Notes under the pieces: generated by a model
The model's database searches: none
What the model saw: the letters and a program-made list of their open reading frames with translations, nothing else
What the model was told of the DNA's origin: nothing
Source: Thioalkalivibrio versutus
GTDB lineage: Bacteria > Pseudomonadota > Gammaproteobacteria > Ectothiorhodospirales > Ectothiorhodospiraceae
Direction of reading: 5' to 3'
NCBI RefSeq assembly: GCF_001999325.1
Contig: NZ_MVAR01000026.1
Location: forward strand, 25,680 to 89,679
Length of the DNA: 64,000 nucleotides
Shown: in pieces, positions 26,557 to 36,660 of the stretch
Position numbering within the stretch: position 1 is the first letter of the stretch
Layout of the letters: each line of letters starts with the position of its first letter
Translations under genes and position numbers: made by a program

Positions 26557-27210
26557 TTAACCCTCCAGCGCGTGCAACGGCAGGCGCTCGCGCACGCCCG
26601 CGAGGATGCGCTCGGCTACCGTGTCCGGGTCCGCGGATGCATCCACGACCAGATAGCGTCCCGGCGCTCGCTTGGCGCGTTCCCGATACGCCTGGCGTGC
26701 GCGCTCGAAGAAGTCCAGCGCCTCGCGTTCGATGCGGTCTCGCCGGCCGCGCTGGACGGCTCGATCGAGCCCGGTCTGTGGGTCGATGTCCAGCAGGATT
26801 ACCAGATCCGGGCGGAGATCGCCCTGCAGCCAGTCCTCCAGCTGCGCGACCCGCTGGGAGCCGAGTCCCCGCCCAGCCCCCTGGTAGGCAAACGAGGCAT
26901 CGGTAAAGCGGTCGCTAAGCACCCAATCGCCGGCCTGCAGAGCCGGCCGAATCACCTCGTGCAGGTGCTGGGCCCGCGCGGCGAACATCAGCAGCAGCTC
27001 GGACTCGGCACACATGCCCGGCAGATCGGGGTCCAGCAGCAGGCCGCGCAGGCGTTCGCCGAGGGCGGTCCCGCCCGGCTCCCGGGTGTTGCGCACCGGG
27101 TGTCCGGCAGCGCGCAGCGCGGTGTCCAGACGCTCGATCTGGGTGGTCTTGCCCGAGCCCTCGATGCCTTCGAGGACCAGGAAGTGGCCGGGATGGGGCG
27201 AGCGTTCCAT
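26557..27210 (-). CDS. tmk: Thymidylate kinase
   Basis: A 217-residue dTMP kinase (dTMP plus ATP gives dTDP). The P-loop LEGIEGSGKTTQ is at about residues 13-24; NTREPGGTALGE and LSDRFTDASFAYQGAGRGL are the dTMP-binding and LID-side motifs. It sits in the conserved mltG-tmk-holB order. Confidence 0.96.
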   Translation of the reverse strand: MERSPHPGHFLVLEGIEGSGKTTQIERLDTALRAAGHPVRNTREPGGTALGERLRGLLLDPDLPGMCAESELLLMFAARAQHLHEVIRPALQAGDWVLSDRFTDASFAYQGAGRGLGSQRVAQLEDWLQGDLRPDLVILLDIDPQTGLDRAVQRGRRDRIEREALDFFERARQAYRERAKRAPGRYLVVDASADPDTVAERILAGVRERLPLHALEG

Positions 27211-27227
27211 GTGCAGGGCGTCTCCAG

Positions 27228-28262
27228 TTACCGGTTGCGTATGCCGTAGCGGCTGCCATCCCCGCCCAGCTGGTAGCGGATCACGGCCTCGCGATGTTCA
27301 CGATAGGTCTCGGAGAAATGATGACTGCCGTCGCCGCGCGAGACGAAGAACAGGTCATTGGTTGCGGCCGGACGTGCCGCCGCCTGCAAGGCCGCGCGCC
27401 CCGGCAGGGCGATGGGCGTTGGCGGGAGCCCGGCACGGGTATAGGTGTTGTAGGGATGATCGCGGTCCAGTTCGGCGCGCGTCAGGCGTTGTACGCCGGG
27501 TTCCTGCGCGTACAGCAGGGTGGGATCGGTCTGCAGGCGCATGCCGCGCTTGAGCCGATTCACGAACACCCCGGCCACCCGGTCACGCTCGTCCCCGCGC
27601 CCGGTCTCGCGTTCGATGATGGAGGCAAGGATCAGCAGCTCATAGGGGGAATTCACCGGGTGGTCCTCGATTCGGTCCTCCCAGGCGCGGTCCAGGTGCA
27701 GGCGCATCGCCTGGTGGGCGCGTTGCAGCACCGTCAGGGCCTCGGTTCCGGAGCCGAAGAAATAGGTGTCCGGAAGAAACCATCCCTCCGGGTGTGCCAG
27801 GTCCTCGAGCCCCAGTGCCTCCAGCAGGTTGTCGACCCCGACCGATTCGGCGGGCCCGATGAGTTCCGGGTGCTCGCGCAGCGCGGCCAGCGCCTGGCGG
27901 ATGGTCCAGCCCTCCGGGAACGTGAGGCGATGCTGTACCACCTCGCCGCGAGCCATCGCATGGATCAGTTCGCGCGGGGTCATGCCCGGCGTCACGGCGT
28001 ATTCTCCTGCCTGGAGACGCGGTGCAATGCCCTGACGCCGTCCATAGGCCTCGAGCACCCAGGCAGAATCCACCCAGCCGCGTTCGGCAAAGGTCCTGCT
28101 CACCGAACGCAACCCCTGCCCCGGTTCCAACTGAAAGCGTTCCGAGGCGTCCAGCGCCATCGGCGTATCCAGCTGCGCCTGGTAGTGTTCGCTAAGCCAC
28201 CAGGCGGCGCCCAGGGCCAGAACGACCAGGAGCGCCAGGACAGCGAGGCTAATCCGCTTCAT
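27228..28262 (-). CDS. mltG: Endolytic murein transglycosylase
   Basis: A 344-residue YceG-like protein with an N-terminal transmembrane helix (about residues 5-25) and a periplasmic domain. The catalytic glutamate is in LASIIERETG; PEGWFLPDTYFF, DPTLLYA and YNTYTRAGLPPTPI are family signatures. It cleaves nascent glycan strands and sets their length. ATG 28262 begins 14 bp inside the end of pabC, so the genes overlap and are probably translationally coupled. Confidence 0.95.
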   Translation of the reverse strand: MKRISLAVLALLVVLALGAAWWLSEHYQAQLDTPMALDASERFQLEPGQGLRSVSRTFAERGWVDSAWVLEAYGRRQGIAPRLQAGEYAVTPGMTPRELIHAMARGEVVQHRLTFPEGWTIRQALAALREHPELIGPAESVGVDNLLEALGLEDLAHPEGWFLPDTYFFGSGTEALTVLQRAHQAMRLHLDRAWEDRIEDHPVNSPYELLILASIIERETGRGDERDRVAGVFVNRLKRGMRLQTDPTLLYAQEPGVQRLTRAELDRDHPYNTYTRAGLPPTPIALPGRAALQAAARPAATNDLFFVSRGDGSHHFSETYREHREAVIRYQLGGDGSRYGIRNR

Positions 28263-29061
28263 GCAATGCAATTCCCATTGAATACAGCGGATCATCCTGC
28301 CACGCAGGCCCCCGCTTGTCCCCTTCGGACAGCACGGCCGGGGTCATCCCGATACGCGCGTTGCTGACATAGAGCGCATCGGCGCGCCCGATACGCGCGC
28401 GCTCCGGATACGCCTCGATCACCTCGAACCCGAACCGTTCGGCATGCTCGAGGACCCAGGCGCGTCGCGTACCGGCGATCCCGGACTGATCCACCGGCGG
28501 GGTGAGCAAGGTACACCCTTCGCGCAGCCAGAGATTCCCCTGCGTGGCGCTGACCACGCGCCCCAGCGCATCGTGGAGGATTGCCTCGTCCCAGCCCGGT
28601 TGCCAGCTGCGCCGGGCCATCACGTGCTCCAGGCGACTGGTGTGCTTGAGACCCGCGAGCGCCGGGTTTACGCCGATCGGCACTGCGGCCCAACCCAGGC
28701 TCAGGGGTTCGCGTTCAGTGGGGGCGGTGTCGTCCAGCGCCGGACCGGCACTGACGATCCGAGTCAGTGCCGGTGCCGCGGGCGGCGCGTAGCCCCTTGG
28801 CCCCTCACCCCGGGTCACCGTCAGGCGCACCATGCAGGCTGGCAGGGTCGCCACTCGGGCAATCTCGTCCAGCACCTCGGTCTCGCCGAGTTGCGGAAAC
28901 CCGAGGTGCTCCAGCCCGCGCGTCAGGCGGGCCCAGTGGTAGGGCCATAGCTGTGGTCGGCCCTGTCGCACCCGTAGCGTCTCGAACAGGCCGTCGCCCA
29001 GGAGTAGCCCGCGATCCAATGGCGATACCCGCCCCTCGCGCTCGCCGTTCACCAGGATCAT
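28249..29061 (-). CDS. pabC: Aminodeoxychorismate lyase
   Basis: A 270-residue class IV aminotransferase-fold lyase giving 4-aminobenzoate and pyruvate from aminodeoxychorismate. DRGLLLGDGLFETLRV is the N-terminal signature; LKHTSRLEHVMARRSW carries the PLP lysine and DEAILHDALGRVVSAT follows. The start overlaps the pabB stop (ATGA). Confidence 0.95.
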   Translation of the reverse strand: MILVNGEREGRVSPLDRGLLLGDGLFETLRVRQGRPQLWPYHWARLTRGLEHLGFPQLGETEVLDEIARVATLPACMVRLTVTRGEGPRGYAPPAAPALTRIVSAGPALDDTAPTEREPLSLGWAAVPIGVNPALAGLKHTSRLEHVMARRSWQPGWDEAILHDALGRVVSATQGNLWLREGCTLLTPPVDQSGIAGTRRAWVLEHAERFGFEVIEAYPERARIGRADALYVSNARIGMTPAVLSEGDKRGPAWQDDPLYSMGIALHEAD

Positions 29062-30407
29062 GGGCTCTTCTCCCCCGCCCCCTGCAGCGCCTCCAGCAGG
29101 CCGCGTGCCTTGTGCCGGGTCTCCTCCAGCTCGCGCTCGGGATCGGAGTCCGCGACGATGCCGGCTCCCGCCCGAAAACGCAGTTCGTTCCCCCGAACGA
29201 CGAGGGTCCGGATCAGGATATTGGTATCCATGCGGCCGTGGCGGCTGACGTACCCGCAGCCGCCGGTGTAGGCCCCACGCGGGGCCTGTTGTTCCAGTTC
29301 CTGGATGATCTGCATGCTGCGGATCTTCGGGCAGCCGGTGATGGTGCCGCCCGGAAAGACCGCGCGCAGGATGTCGGCCGTGGTGGTGCCCGGGCGCAGG
29401 CGCCCGACAATGCTGGAGACGATGTGATGCACCCGGCGATAGCTCTCGATGGTCATCAGCTCCGCCACGCGCACGCTACCGATCTCGGCCACGCGCCCGA
29501 CATCATTGCGTTCCAGATCCACGAGCATGACATGCTCGGCGCGTTCCTTGATGTTGAACGTCAACTCACTGAAAAGACGCCGGTCTTCTTCCGCATCCGG
29601 ATCGCGGCGACGCGTCCCCGCAATCGGCCGGGTCTCGACCATGGCGTTTTCCACCGACACCAGCCGTTCAGGCGAGGAACTGATCACGTGAGCGCCGGGG
29701 AGTTGCAGCCATGCGGCAAACGGCGCGGCATTGGCCTCGCGCAAGCGGGTGTACAGCCCCGCCGGATCCAGCGGCTGCGTGGCGGTGGCACGCCATTCGC
29801 GGGACAGATTGACCTGAAAGGTGTCGCCGGCCCGGATGTACTCGAGACCCTTCATCACTGCGTCGCGATAGCGCTGGGCGTCCTCCTCCTGAAGGGCCAG
29901 GGCGGGCAGCGGCTCGGATGCGGGACTCGGCTGGCCCCGGACTGTCGCGCAGTCCGACTCCACCCGCTCCAAACGCGCGTAATCGCCTGCCTCGTCGACG
30001 AACCAGGTCGTCCCCTCGTGGTGATCGTGGACCAGTGCCGCCGGAAAATAGGTCACCAGTGCATCCGGAAGCCAGGGGTCGGATCGGCAGTCACCCAGGG
30101 CCGGCTCCATGCGCCAGGCCAGTTCGTAGCCGGCGTACAGGAACCATCCCCCGAGGAACGGGAGATGGGCATATGCGGCGTCTTCGGGGTCGAGTGGTGG
30201 TGTGCTCGAGAGATCCTGGTCCAGCACGCCAAGCACGTCTTCCCCGGCCGCACTGGACAACGTGCGGCCGGGGAAGGCGAACAGGATGGAAAAACGAGCG
30301 GGAGCCTGCCCGATCAGGGCCGACTCCAGCAGGTGGGGATAGCGCTCTGGGAATCGCCGCGCCAGGGCCGCGAAGTCGACCCCGGCGGCCAGTTCATGGA
30401 CCGCCAT
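29058..30407 (-). CDS. pabB: Aminodeoxychorismate synthase component I
   Basis: A 449-residue chorismate-using enzyme (folate branch). SPERLVSVENAMVETRPIAGT, DLERNDVGRVAEIGSV, PGGTITGCPKIRSMQI and YTGGCGYVSRHGRMDTNILIRT are the chorismate-binding and catalytic motifs. It needs a glutaminase partner (PabA/TrpG), not encoded here. Its insertion between fabF and pabC is unusual, since in E. coli pabC directly follows fabF. Confidence 0.94.
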   Translation of the reverse strand: MAVHELAAGVDFAALARRFPERYPHLLESALIGQAPARFSILFAFPGRTLSSAAGEDVLGVLDQDLSSTPPLDPEDAAYAHLPFLGGWFLYAGYELAWRMEPALGDCRSDPWLPDALVTYFPAALVHDHHEGTTWFVDEAGDYARLERVESDCATVRGQPSPASEPLPALALQEEDAQRYRDAVMKGLEYIRAGDTFQVNLSREWRATATQPLDPAGLYTRLREANAAPFAAWLQLPGAHVISSSPERLVSVENAMVETRPIAGTRRRDPDAEEDRRLFSELTFNIKERAEHVMLVDLERNDVGRVAEIGSVRVAELMTIESYRRVHHIVSSIVGRLRPGTTTADILRAVFPGGTITGCPKIRSMQIIQELEQQAPRGAYTGGCGYVSRHGRMDTNILIRTLVVRGNELRFRAGAGIVADSDPERELEETRHKARGLLEALQGAGEKSP

Positions 30408-30422
30408 GGCGGCGCCGCAACG

Positions 30423-31661
30423 TCAAATGCTGCGGAACACCAGGGTGCCGTTGGTGCCCCCGAAACCGAAGGAGTTCGACAGGCCGACCTTGGTCTTCAT
30501 CTCGCGTGCCTCGTTGGCCACGTAGTTCAGGTCGCACCCTTCGCTCGGGTTATCCAGGTTGATGGTCGGCGGTGACACCTGATCGCGCAGCGCCAGGGCG
30601 GTAAACACACCCTCGATCCCGCCGGCGGCACCCAGCAGGTGGCCGGTCATCGACTTGGTGGAGTTGACCATGAGCTTGTAGGCATGATCGCCGAAGGCCT
30701 TCTTCAGGCCCTGGGTCTCCGCCAGGTCACCCGCGGGGGTCGAGGTTCCGTGAGCATTGATGTACCCAACCTCTTCCGGATTCACACCGGCATCTTTCAA
30801 GGCACGATGCATGCACTTGGCGGCACCGGAACCATCCTGGACCGGCTGCGTCATGTGGTGCGCATCCGCATTCCAGGCGAAGCCGGCCACTTCGCAGTAG
30901 ATGTGGGCCCCGCGGGCCTTCGCGTGCTCGTACTCCTCGAGCATCATCACACCGGCGCCATCGCTCAGCACAAAGCCATCGCGATCCTTGTCCCAGGGAC
31001 GCGAGGCGCGCTCGGGATCATCATTGCGAGTGGACAGCGCGCGGGCGGCAGCAAAGCCGCCAATGCCCAGTGGCGTGGTGGCCATCTCGGCCCCGCCGGC
31101 GACCATGGCATCGGCGTCGCCATAAGCGATCATGCGAGCGGCGTCGCCGATATTGTGGGTGCCAGTGGCGCACGCCGAGACGATGGAGATATTCGGGCCC
31201 TGCAGGTTGCGCATGATGGACAGATTCCCCGCCACCATGTTGATGATCGCACTGGGCACGAAGAATGGGGAGATCTTGCGCGCCCCGCCCTTCAGATACG
31301 CGCCGTAGGAACGTTCGATATAGGGCAGCCCGCCGATGCCGGAGCCAATGGCCACCCCGATCCGCTCGGCGTTCTCCTCGGTGACTTCCAGCCCGGAGTC
31401 ATCCAGGGCCTGAAGCCCCGCCGCGATCCCGTAAAGGACGAAGGTATCCATCTTCTTCTGGTCTTTCGGCGGGACGTAGTCATTGGCCTCGAAGTCCCGG
31501 ACCGCGCCGGAAATCTTCACCGGCATGTCCGAGGCATCGAAGACATCGATGGGGGAAATGCCGCTCTTGCCGGCCTTGATGTTGCTCCAGGCCTTGTCGA
31601 TAGTGGATCCGACCGGGGAGACGATCCCCAGTCCGGTAATCACGACACGTCGCTTAGCCAA
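30423..31661 (-). CDS. fabF: Beta-ketoacyl-ACP synthase II
   Basis: A 412-residue condensing enzyme of fatty acid elongation. The active-site Cys is in [14 protein letters not shown] and the two histidines in [11 protein letters not shown] and [13 protein letters not shown]. It starts with TTG at 31661 (GAGGAG 6 bp upstream); there is no usable ATG. That may lower its expression relative to acpP. Confidence 0.96.
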   Translation of the reverse strand: MAKRRVVITGLGIVSPVGSTIDKAWSNIKAGKSGISPIDVFDASDMPVKISGAVRDFEANDYVPPKDQKKMDTFVLYGIAAGLQALDDSGLEVTEENAERIGVAIGSGIGGLPYIERSYGAYLKGGARKISPFFVPSAIINMVAGNLSIMRNLQGPNISIVSACATGTHNIGDAARMIAYGDADAMVAGGAEMATTPLGIGGFAAARALSTRNDDPERASRPWDKDRDGFVLSDGAGVMMLEEYEHAKARGAHIYCEVAGFAWNADAHHMTQPVQDGSGAAKCMHRALKDAGVNPEEVGYINAHGTSTPAGDLAETQGLKKAFGDHAYKLMVNSTKSMTGHLLGAAGGIEGVFTALALRDQVSPPTINLDNPSEGCDLNYVANEAREMKTKVGLSNSFGFGGTNGTLVFRSI

Positions 31662-31701
31662 TGTGTTCTCCTCGAAAGACTGAAATTACGCGCTCAGCGC
31701 A

Positions 31702-31746
31702 ACGACGAAGGGCCGCCCTGCGCGCAGGAAGGCCCGTTCGCGTCGT
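31702..31746 (-). other. Large hairpin between acpP and fabF
   Basis: On the transcribed strand ACGACG (from 31746) and CGTCGT (to 31702) close a long structure containing GGGCC/GGCCC and an inner CCTGC/GCAGG stem (31717-31728). No T-run follows, so it is more likely an attenuator, RNase site or mRNA-stabilising structure than a full terminator. Confidence 0.5.
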
Positions 31747-31772
31747 CCTGATCGGCGCCCGGAGGCGTCGAA

Positions 31773-32012
31773 TCAGTCCTTCATGTGCTCGTTGATGTAA
31801 TCGATCGCCTGCTGCACGGTGGTGATCTTTTCCGCCTGCTCGTCGGGGATTTCGGTTTCGAATTCCTCCTCGAGCGCCATGACGAGTTCCACCGTGTCCA
31901 GCGAATCCGCACCCAGGTCGTCGACGAAGCCGGCCGCGTTGGTCACGTCCTCTTCCTTGACACCCAGCTGCTCGACAACGATTTTCTTGACGCGTTCTTC
32001 AATGCTACTCAT
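31773..32012 (-). CDS. acpP: Acyl carrier protein
   Basis: A 79-residue acidic ACP. The phosphopantetheine serine is in [21 protein letters not shown]. It is the acyl carrier in fatty acid, lipid A and phospholipid synthesis. AAGGGG lies 10 bp upstream. The 128-bp gap to fabG contains a TAGAAT hexamer (forward 32062-32067) that could be the -10 box of a separate acpP promoter. Confidence 0.97.
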   Translation of the reverse strand: MSSIEERVKKIVVEQLGVKEEDVTNAAGFVDDLGADSLDTVELVMALEEEFETEIPDEQAEKITTVQQAIDYINEHMKD

Positions 32013-32140
32013 GGTTCAGAAATCCCCTTCAGTGTGAGGCGGCTTCGTTGAAAGGTCCGCCATTCTAGAGAAAAGCCCCGCCGCGATCTAGCGATCCGCG
32101 CAGCGGGCCGTGCGGGCGGCCTGCAGCCGACCCGTCGTGA

Positions 32141-32878
32141 TCAGTGCATGAACATCCCGCCGTTCACATGCAGGGTCTCGCCGGTGATGTATCCGGCCTC
32201 CTCGGAGGCCAGGAAACCGACGGCCGCGGCGATCTCTTCCGGCGCCCCCAGGCGCCCCAGCGGAATCTGTCCGAGCAGGGCCTGTTTGGTGTCATCGCCC
32301 AGTTCCCGGGTCATGTCGGTATCGATGAAACCCGGTGCGACCGTGTTCACGGTGATACTGCGGCTGCCGACCTCGCGCGCCAGGGAGCGGGCAAATCCCG
32401 CAAGGCCGGCTTTTGCGGCGGCGTAGTTGGTCTGGCCGGCGTTTCCGGTGGAGCCCACGACCGAACCCACCAGGATGATGCGGCCGCGGCGCAGTTTCAT
32501 CATGCCTTTCAGCAGGCGCTGTGTCAGGCGCACGGCAGCGGACAGGTTGGTGTCGAGGACCGCGTCCCATTCCGCGTCCTTCATGCGCATGAACAGGTTG
32601 TCGCGGGTAATGCCGGCATTGTTGACCAGCACCTCGATCGGACCCTCCTGTTCCTGGATCGCCTGCAGGCCGGTCGCGACGGAGTCCGCGTCGGTAACGT
32701 CCATCGCAATGCCGCGCCCGCCCCATTGCTTCAGGGTTTCGGTGATCCGCTCGGCGCCGGACGCACTGGTCGCGGTACCCACCACCTGCAGGCCCTGCTC
32801 CGCCAGACGGCGGGCAATGGCCGCGCCAATTCCGCGGCTTGCACCGGTTACAAGGGCTACACGTTTGCTGTCGGACAT
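32141..32878 (-). CDS. fabG: 3-oxoacyl-ACP reductase
   Basis: A 245-residue short-chain dehydrogenase. TGASRGIGAAIARRLAEQG is the NADPH-binding loop, NNAGITRDNLFMRM is the family-specific segment, and the Ser-Tyr-Lys triad is completed by NYAAAKAGLAGFARSLA. It reduces beta-ketoacyl-ACP in the elongation cycle. Confidence 0.96.
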   Translation of the reverse strand: MSDSKRVALVTGASRGIGAAIARRLAEQGLQVVGTATSASGAERITETLKQWGGRGIAMDVTDADSVATGLQAIQEQEGPIEVLVNNAGITRDNLFMRMKDAEWDAVLDTNLSAAVRLTQRLLKGMMKLRRGRIILVGSVVGSTGNAGQTNYAAAKAGLAGFARSLAREVGSRSITVNTVAPGFIDTDMTRELGDDTKQALLGQIPLGRLGAPEEIAAAVGFLASEEAGYITGETLHVNGGMFMH

Positions 32879-32928
32879 GGTTGTGCCTTTACTTCAAATG
32901 AGAGGAAGCCGCCGTCGCGATCGGTCGA

Positions 32929-33873
32929 TCAGCCTGCGGCCAGACGTTCGAGCGTGACCTTCAGGGTATCGCGGTCGGCGACATCGAACAGCTCCAGTTC
33001 GCGGTCGATGCGTTTGGCAAGACCGGTCAGGACGCGTCCCGGCCCGCATTCAACCTGAACCGCCACGCCCTGCCCGCGCAAGCCGCGAATGGTCTCGACC
33101 CAGCGCACCGGGCGATACAGCTGCGCGGCCAGATTTTCCTTGATGGCCGCGGCGGCATCGGTCGGCGCGGCAGTCACATTCTGCCAGACCGGGATTGTGG
33201 GGGACTGAAAGCTGGTGCCGTCCAGGGCCGCCTGCAGGCGTTCCGCGGCCGGGCGCATTAGTGCGCAATGCGACGGGACCGAGACCGGCAGCTTCAGAGC
33301 GCGCTTCGCACCAGCATCCTTGGCGGCGCTTACGGCCCGATCCACCGCAGTGGCATTGCCCGCAATCACGACCTGCCCCGGCGCGTTCAGATTGACCGCC
33401 TCCAGGATCTCGCCTCCGGCATGCTCGAGGCAAAGCGCGTGTACCGCGGCATCGTCGAGCCCAAGGATGGCCGCCATCGCGCCTTCACCTTCCGGCACCG
33501 CAGCCTGCATGGCCCGGGCGCGCTCGGCGACCAGGCGTACTGCATCCGGGAAGCGCAGGACGCCGGCGGCGACCAGGGCGCTGTACTCGCCCAGGCTGTG
33601 GCCCGCGACGGCCTGCGGGCGGGCGTCCGTTTGTTCGGTCAGGAGGCGCCAAGTGGCGACCCCGGCAGCCAGCATCACCGGTTGTGTCCACTCGGTCTGG
33701 TTGAGTTGTTCCACCGGACCATGCTGGCAAAGGCTCCAGAGATCCGCGTCGAGGCAATCCGACGCTTCCTGAAAGGTGTCGCGGACAATGGCGTGGTCAT
33801 CGCCCAGATCGGCCAGCATGCCGGCGGACTGGGACCCTTGCCCCGGAAATACGGCGGCCCAAGAAGTTGTCAT
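32929..33873 (-). CDS. fabD: Malonyl-CoA-ACP transacylase
   Basis: A 314-residue acyltransferase loading malonyl units on ACP. FPGQGSQSAGML at the N-terminus, the nucleophile in GHSLGEYSALVAAG, and VPSHCALMRPA (catalytic His) are intact. Upstream of it is divergent infA; the plsX-fabH genes that normally precede fabD are not at this locus. Confidence 0.96.
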   Translation of the reverse strand: MTTSWAAVFPGQGSQSAGMLADLGDDHAIVRDTFQEASDCLDADLWSLCQHGPVEQLNQTEWTQPVMLAAGVATWRLLTEQTDARPQAVAGHSLGEYSALVAAGVLRFPDAVRLVAERARAMQAAVPEGEGAMAAILGLDDAAVHALCLEHAGGEILEAVNLNAPGQVVIAGNATAVDRAVSAAKDAGAKRALKLPVSVPSHCALMRPAAERLQAALDGTSFQSPTIPVWQNVTAAPTDAAAAIKENLAAQLYRPVRWVETIRGLRGQGVAVQVECGPGRVLTGLAKRIDRELELFDVADRDTLKVTLERLAAG

Positions 33874-34011
33874 TCGTTACAGATCTCGCGCGTGAAAGCG
33901 CGCGTAGTGTAGGCGGTCACGTACACCCCGGCAAACCCCGCCCCATCCGCAGGGACCGGTTCTGGTCCGTCGCCGGGGGGTGCAATGTCCCCCCGAAAGC
34001 CGCCACGTGAC

Positions 34012-34039
34012 TTGTGTTCCGCCGGTGCATCCGGATAAT
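34012..34039 (+). promoter_or_regulatory. Candidate infA promoter
   Basis: TTGTGT (34012-34017) and GATAAT (34034-34039) are separated by 16 bp, about 32 bp upstream of the infA ATG. Upstream, a perfect 7-bp stem of C/G with six-G and six-C runs (33974-33995) lies in the fabD-infA divergent gap. Confidence 0.55.
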
Positions 34040-34071
34040 GTCGCACCTTGATTCAATACGAGAGGGACCGT

Positions 34072-34290
34072 ATGGCGAAGGAAGACGAAATCGAGCTGGA
34101 GGGCACTGTAGTCGAAACGCTCCCCAACACCACCTTCCGGGTGGAGCTCGAAAACGGGCACACGATCACGGCGCACATCTCCGGAAAAATGCGCAAGCAT
34201 TACATCCGGATCCTGCGCGGTGACAAGGTGATCGTGCAGATGACGCCCTATGACCTGACCAAGGGTCGTATCGTCTACCGCAACAAGTAA
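34072..34290 (+). CDS. infA: Translation initiation factor IF-1
   Basis: A 72-residue OB-fold factor starting [20 protein letters not shown], with the [14 protein letters not shown] and [12 protein letters not shown] blocks of IF-1. ATG 34072 gives exactly the family length; GAGAGGGA lies upstream. It helps IF-2 and IF-3 at the 30S A site. Its position beside clpA is conserved in gammaproteobacteria. Confidence 0.97.
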   Translation: MAKEDEIELEGTVVETLPNTTFRVELENGHTITAHISGKMRKHYIRILRGDKVIVQMTPYDLTKGRIVYRNK

Positions 34291-34301
34291 ATTCCCTCTC
34301 C

Positions 34302-34339
34302 AACGAAGAAGCCCCGGCCGGACCGGGGCTTCTTCGTTT
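34302..34339. terminator. Bidirectional terminator between infA and clpA
   Basis: A 16-bp near-perfect stem, AACGAAGAAGCCCCGG (34302-34317) with CCGGGGCTTCTTCGTT (34323-34338), with a CCGGA loop and A/T-rich outer parts. It serves the convergent infA (+) and clpA (-) transcripts. Confidence 0.9.
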
Positions 34340-34384
34340 GCGGGCCCTCCCGGGGGCCCGGTAACGCCGGATCGGCGAGCCGCG

Positions 34385-36655
34385 TCAGGACGGCACCGCG
34401 GTTTCCTGGATGTCCAGCTCCAGACCAGCCTCGCCCAATCGGACCACCACTTCGCCACCGTGGGCCAGTCGCCCGAACAGCAGCTCGTCGGCCAGCGGCT
34501 TTTTGATGTACTCCTGCAACGTACGCGCCATCGGGCGCGCGCCCATCTTGACATCGTAGCCGTGCTCGGCCAGCCAGGCACGCGCCTCCGGCTCGACCGT
34601 CATATGCACCTTCTTCTCGTCGAGCTGGGCTTGCAGCTGGATCAGGAACTTGTCGACCACGCTGAGGATGGTGGCCTCGTCCAGCGGCCCGAACTGAATG
34701 GTGGCATCCAGGCGGTTGCGGAACTCCGGCGTGAACGTGCGCTTGATCGCTTCCATCGCATCGCTGGAATGATCCTGCTTGGTAAAGCCCACCGATGGAC
34801 GGCTGGCCTGCTCGGCCCCCGCGTTGGTGGTCATCACCAGGATCACGTTGCGGAAGTCGACCTCGCGCCCATTGGCATCGGTCAGCGTGCCGTGATCCAT
34901 CACCTGCAGCAGCACATTGAACACGTCCGGGTGGGCCTTCTCGATCTCGTCCAGCAGCAGCACCGAATGCGGATGCTTGAGGATGGCATCGGTCAGCAAC
35001 CCTCCCTGTTCGTAGCCCACATAGCCCGGCGGCGCCCCGATCAGGCGCGATACGGTATGCCGCTCCATATACTCGGACATGTCGAAGCGGGCCAGATGGA
35101 TGCCCATCTGCTGCGCCAGTTGGCGCGTGACCTCCGTCTTGCCGACACCGGTCGGCCCGGCAAACAGGAACGAGCCGATCGGCTTGTCCATGTCGCCCAG
35201 CCCGGAGCGGGCCATCTTGATCGCGGTGGATAACGTCCCGATGGCCTCGTCCTGTCCAAAGACGGTCATCTTCAGGTTGCGATCGAGGTGGCGCAGGGTC
35301 TCCTTGTCGGAACTGGAGACGGACTTCGGCGGGATGCGCGCGATCTTGGCCACGATCGTCTCGATGTCCTGTACGCCGATGGTCTTTTTGCGCTGGCTGA
35401 CCGGCTGCAACTGCCGGCTGGCCCCGGCCTCGTCGATCAGGTCGATGGCCTTGTCCGGCAGGAAACGGTCGGTGATGTAGCGATCGGCCAGTTCCGCTGC
35501 CGCGCGCAGGGCCGGCTTGGTGAAGCGCACGTTGTGGTGCGTCTCGAAGCGGGACTTCAGGCCGCGCAGGATCTGCTCGGTCTCGTCCACCGTCGGCTCC
35601 GGCACCTCGATCTTCTGGAAGCGCCGCGCCAGGGCCCGGTCCTTCTCGAAGATGCCGCGATATTCCTGATAGGTGGTGGATCCGATGCACTTCAGTTCGC
35701 CCGAGGCGAGCATCGGCTTGATCAGGTTGGAGGCGTCCATCACCCCGCCGGAGGCCGCGCCGGCCCCGATGATGGTATGGATTTCGTCGATGAACAGCAC
35801 CGCGCCCGGCTCTTTCTTGAGCTGGGCGAGCACGCCTTTCAGACGCTTCTCGAAGTCACCGCGGTACTTTGTGCCGGCGACCAGCGCGCCCAGATCCAGC
35901 GAATAGACGGTGGCAGACGCGATCGCGTCCGGTACCTGTTCATCGACGATGCGGCGCGCCAGACCCTCGGCGATCGCGGTCTTGCCCACGCCGGCCTCGC
36001 CCACCAGCAATGGGTTGTTCTTGCGGCGGCGGCAGAGGATCTGGATGGTGCGTTCGATTTCGTGATCGCGCCCGATCAGCGGGTCGATCTCGTCCTTGCG
36101 CGCCTTGTCGTTCAGGTTGGCGGCGTAGAGCTGCAGCGCGTTGGTCTTTTCTTCGCGCTCACCCTCCACCGGCTCAGCCTGGGACTCGCCCGGGTTGGGC
36201 TGGGCCCCGAGTTCGTCTTCGCCGACCTTGGAGATGCCGTGGGAGATGAAATTCACGACGTCCAGACGCGAGATGTTCTGCTGACCCAGCACGTACAGGG
36301 CCTGGCTGTCCTGCTCTCCAAACAGGGCCACCAGCACGTTGGCGCCGGAGACCTCCTTGCGCCCGCTGGATTGCACATGGAATACCGCCCGCTGCAGCAC
36401 TCGCTGGAAGCCCAGGGTTGGCTGGGTCTCGCGCGAATCGCTCGGCGGGATGCGCGGCGTGTTTTCGTCAATATAGGCCGCAAGCTCGTCGCGGATGCGA
36501 TCGAGATCGCCCCCGCAGGCCCGCAGCACCGTGGCAGCGCTGGGGTTTTGCGCCAGCGCCATCAGCAGATGCTCAACCGTCACGAACTCGTGACGCTTTT
36601 CGCGGGCCTCCTTGAAGACCATGTTCAGGCTGAATTCGAGTTCCTTGTCGAGCAT
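34385..36655 (-). CDS. clpA: ATP-dependent Clp protease ATP-binding subunit ClpA
   Basis: A 756-residue AAA+ unfoldase. The N-terminal Clp-N repeat domain ([20 protein letters not shown] onward) is followed by two ATPase modules with Walker [14 protein letters not shown] and [13 protein letters not shown] and Walker B LFIDEIHT and [11 protein letters not shown]; an IGF-type ClpP loop lies in the second module region. It unfolds substrates for ClpP. ATG 36655, preceded by GGAGG, is right for the family length (758 in E. coli). It lies 5 bp after clpS. Confidence 0.96.
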   Translation of the reverse strand: MLDKELEFSLNMVFKEAREKRHEFVTVEHLLMALAQNPSAATVLRACGGDLDRIRDELAAYIDENTPRIPPSDSRETQPTLGFQRVLQRAVFHVQSSGRKEVSGANVLVALFGEQDSQALYVLGQQNISRLDVVNFISHGISKVGEDELGAQPNPGESQAEPVEGEREEKTNALQLYAANLNDKARKDEIDPLIGRDHEIERTIQILCRRRKNNPLLVGEAGVGKTAIAEGLARRIVDEQVPDAIASATVYSLDLGALVAGTKYRGDFEKRLKGVLAQLKKEPGAVLFIDEIHTIIGAGAASGGVMDASNLIKPMLASGELKCIGSTTYQEYRGIFEKDRALARRFQKIEVPEPTVDETEQILRGLKSRFETHHNVRFTKPALRAAAELADRYITDRFLPDKAIDLIDEAGASRQLQPVSQRKKTIGVQDIETIVAKIARIPPKSVSSSDKETLRHLDRNLKMTVFGQDEAIGTLSTAIKMARSGLGDMDKPIGSFLFAGPTGVGKTEVTRQLAQQMGIHLARFDMSEYMERHTVSRLIGAPPGYVGYEQGGLLTDAILKHPHSVLLLDEIEKAHPDVFNVLLQVMDHGTLTDANGREVDFRNVILVMTTNAGAEQASRPSVGFTKQDHSSDAMEAIKRTFTPEFRNRLDATIQFGPLDEATILSVVDKFLIQLQAQLDEKKVHMTVEPEARAWLAEHGYDVKMGARPMARTLQEYIKKPLADELLFGRLAHGGEVVVRLGEAGLELDIQETAVPS

Positions 36656-36660
36656 GGGAG

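Noticed and set aside
28767..30575. A 602-codon plus-strand open frame opposite pabC, pabB and fabF
   Set aside because: All three minus-strand genes carry full catalytic motifs; the antisense frame crosses two gene boundaries without any domain.
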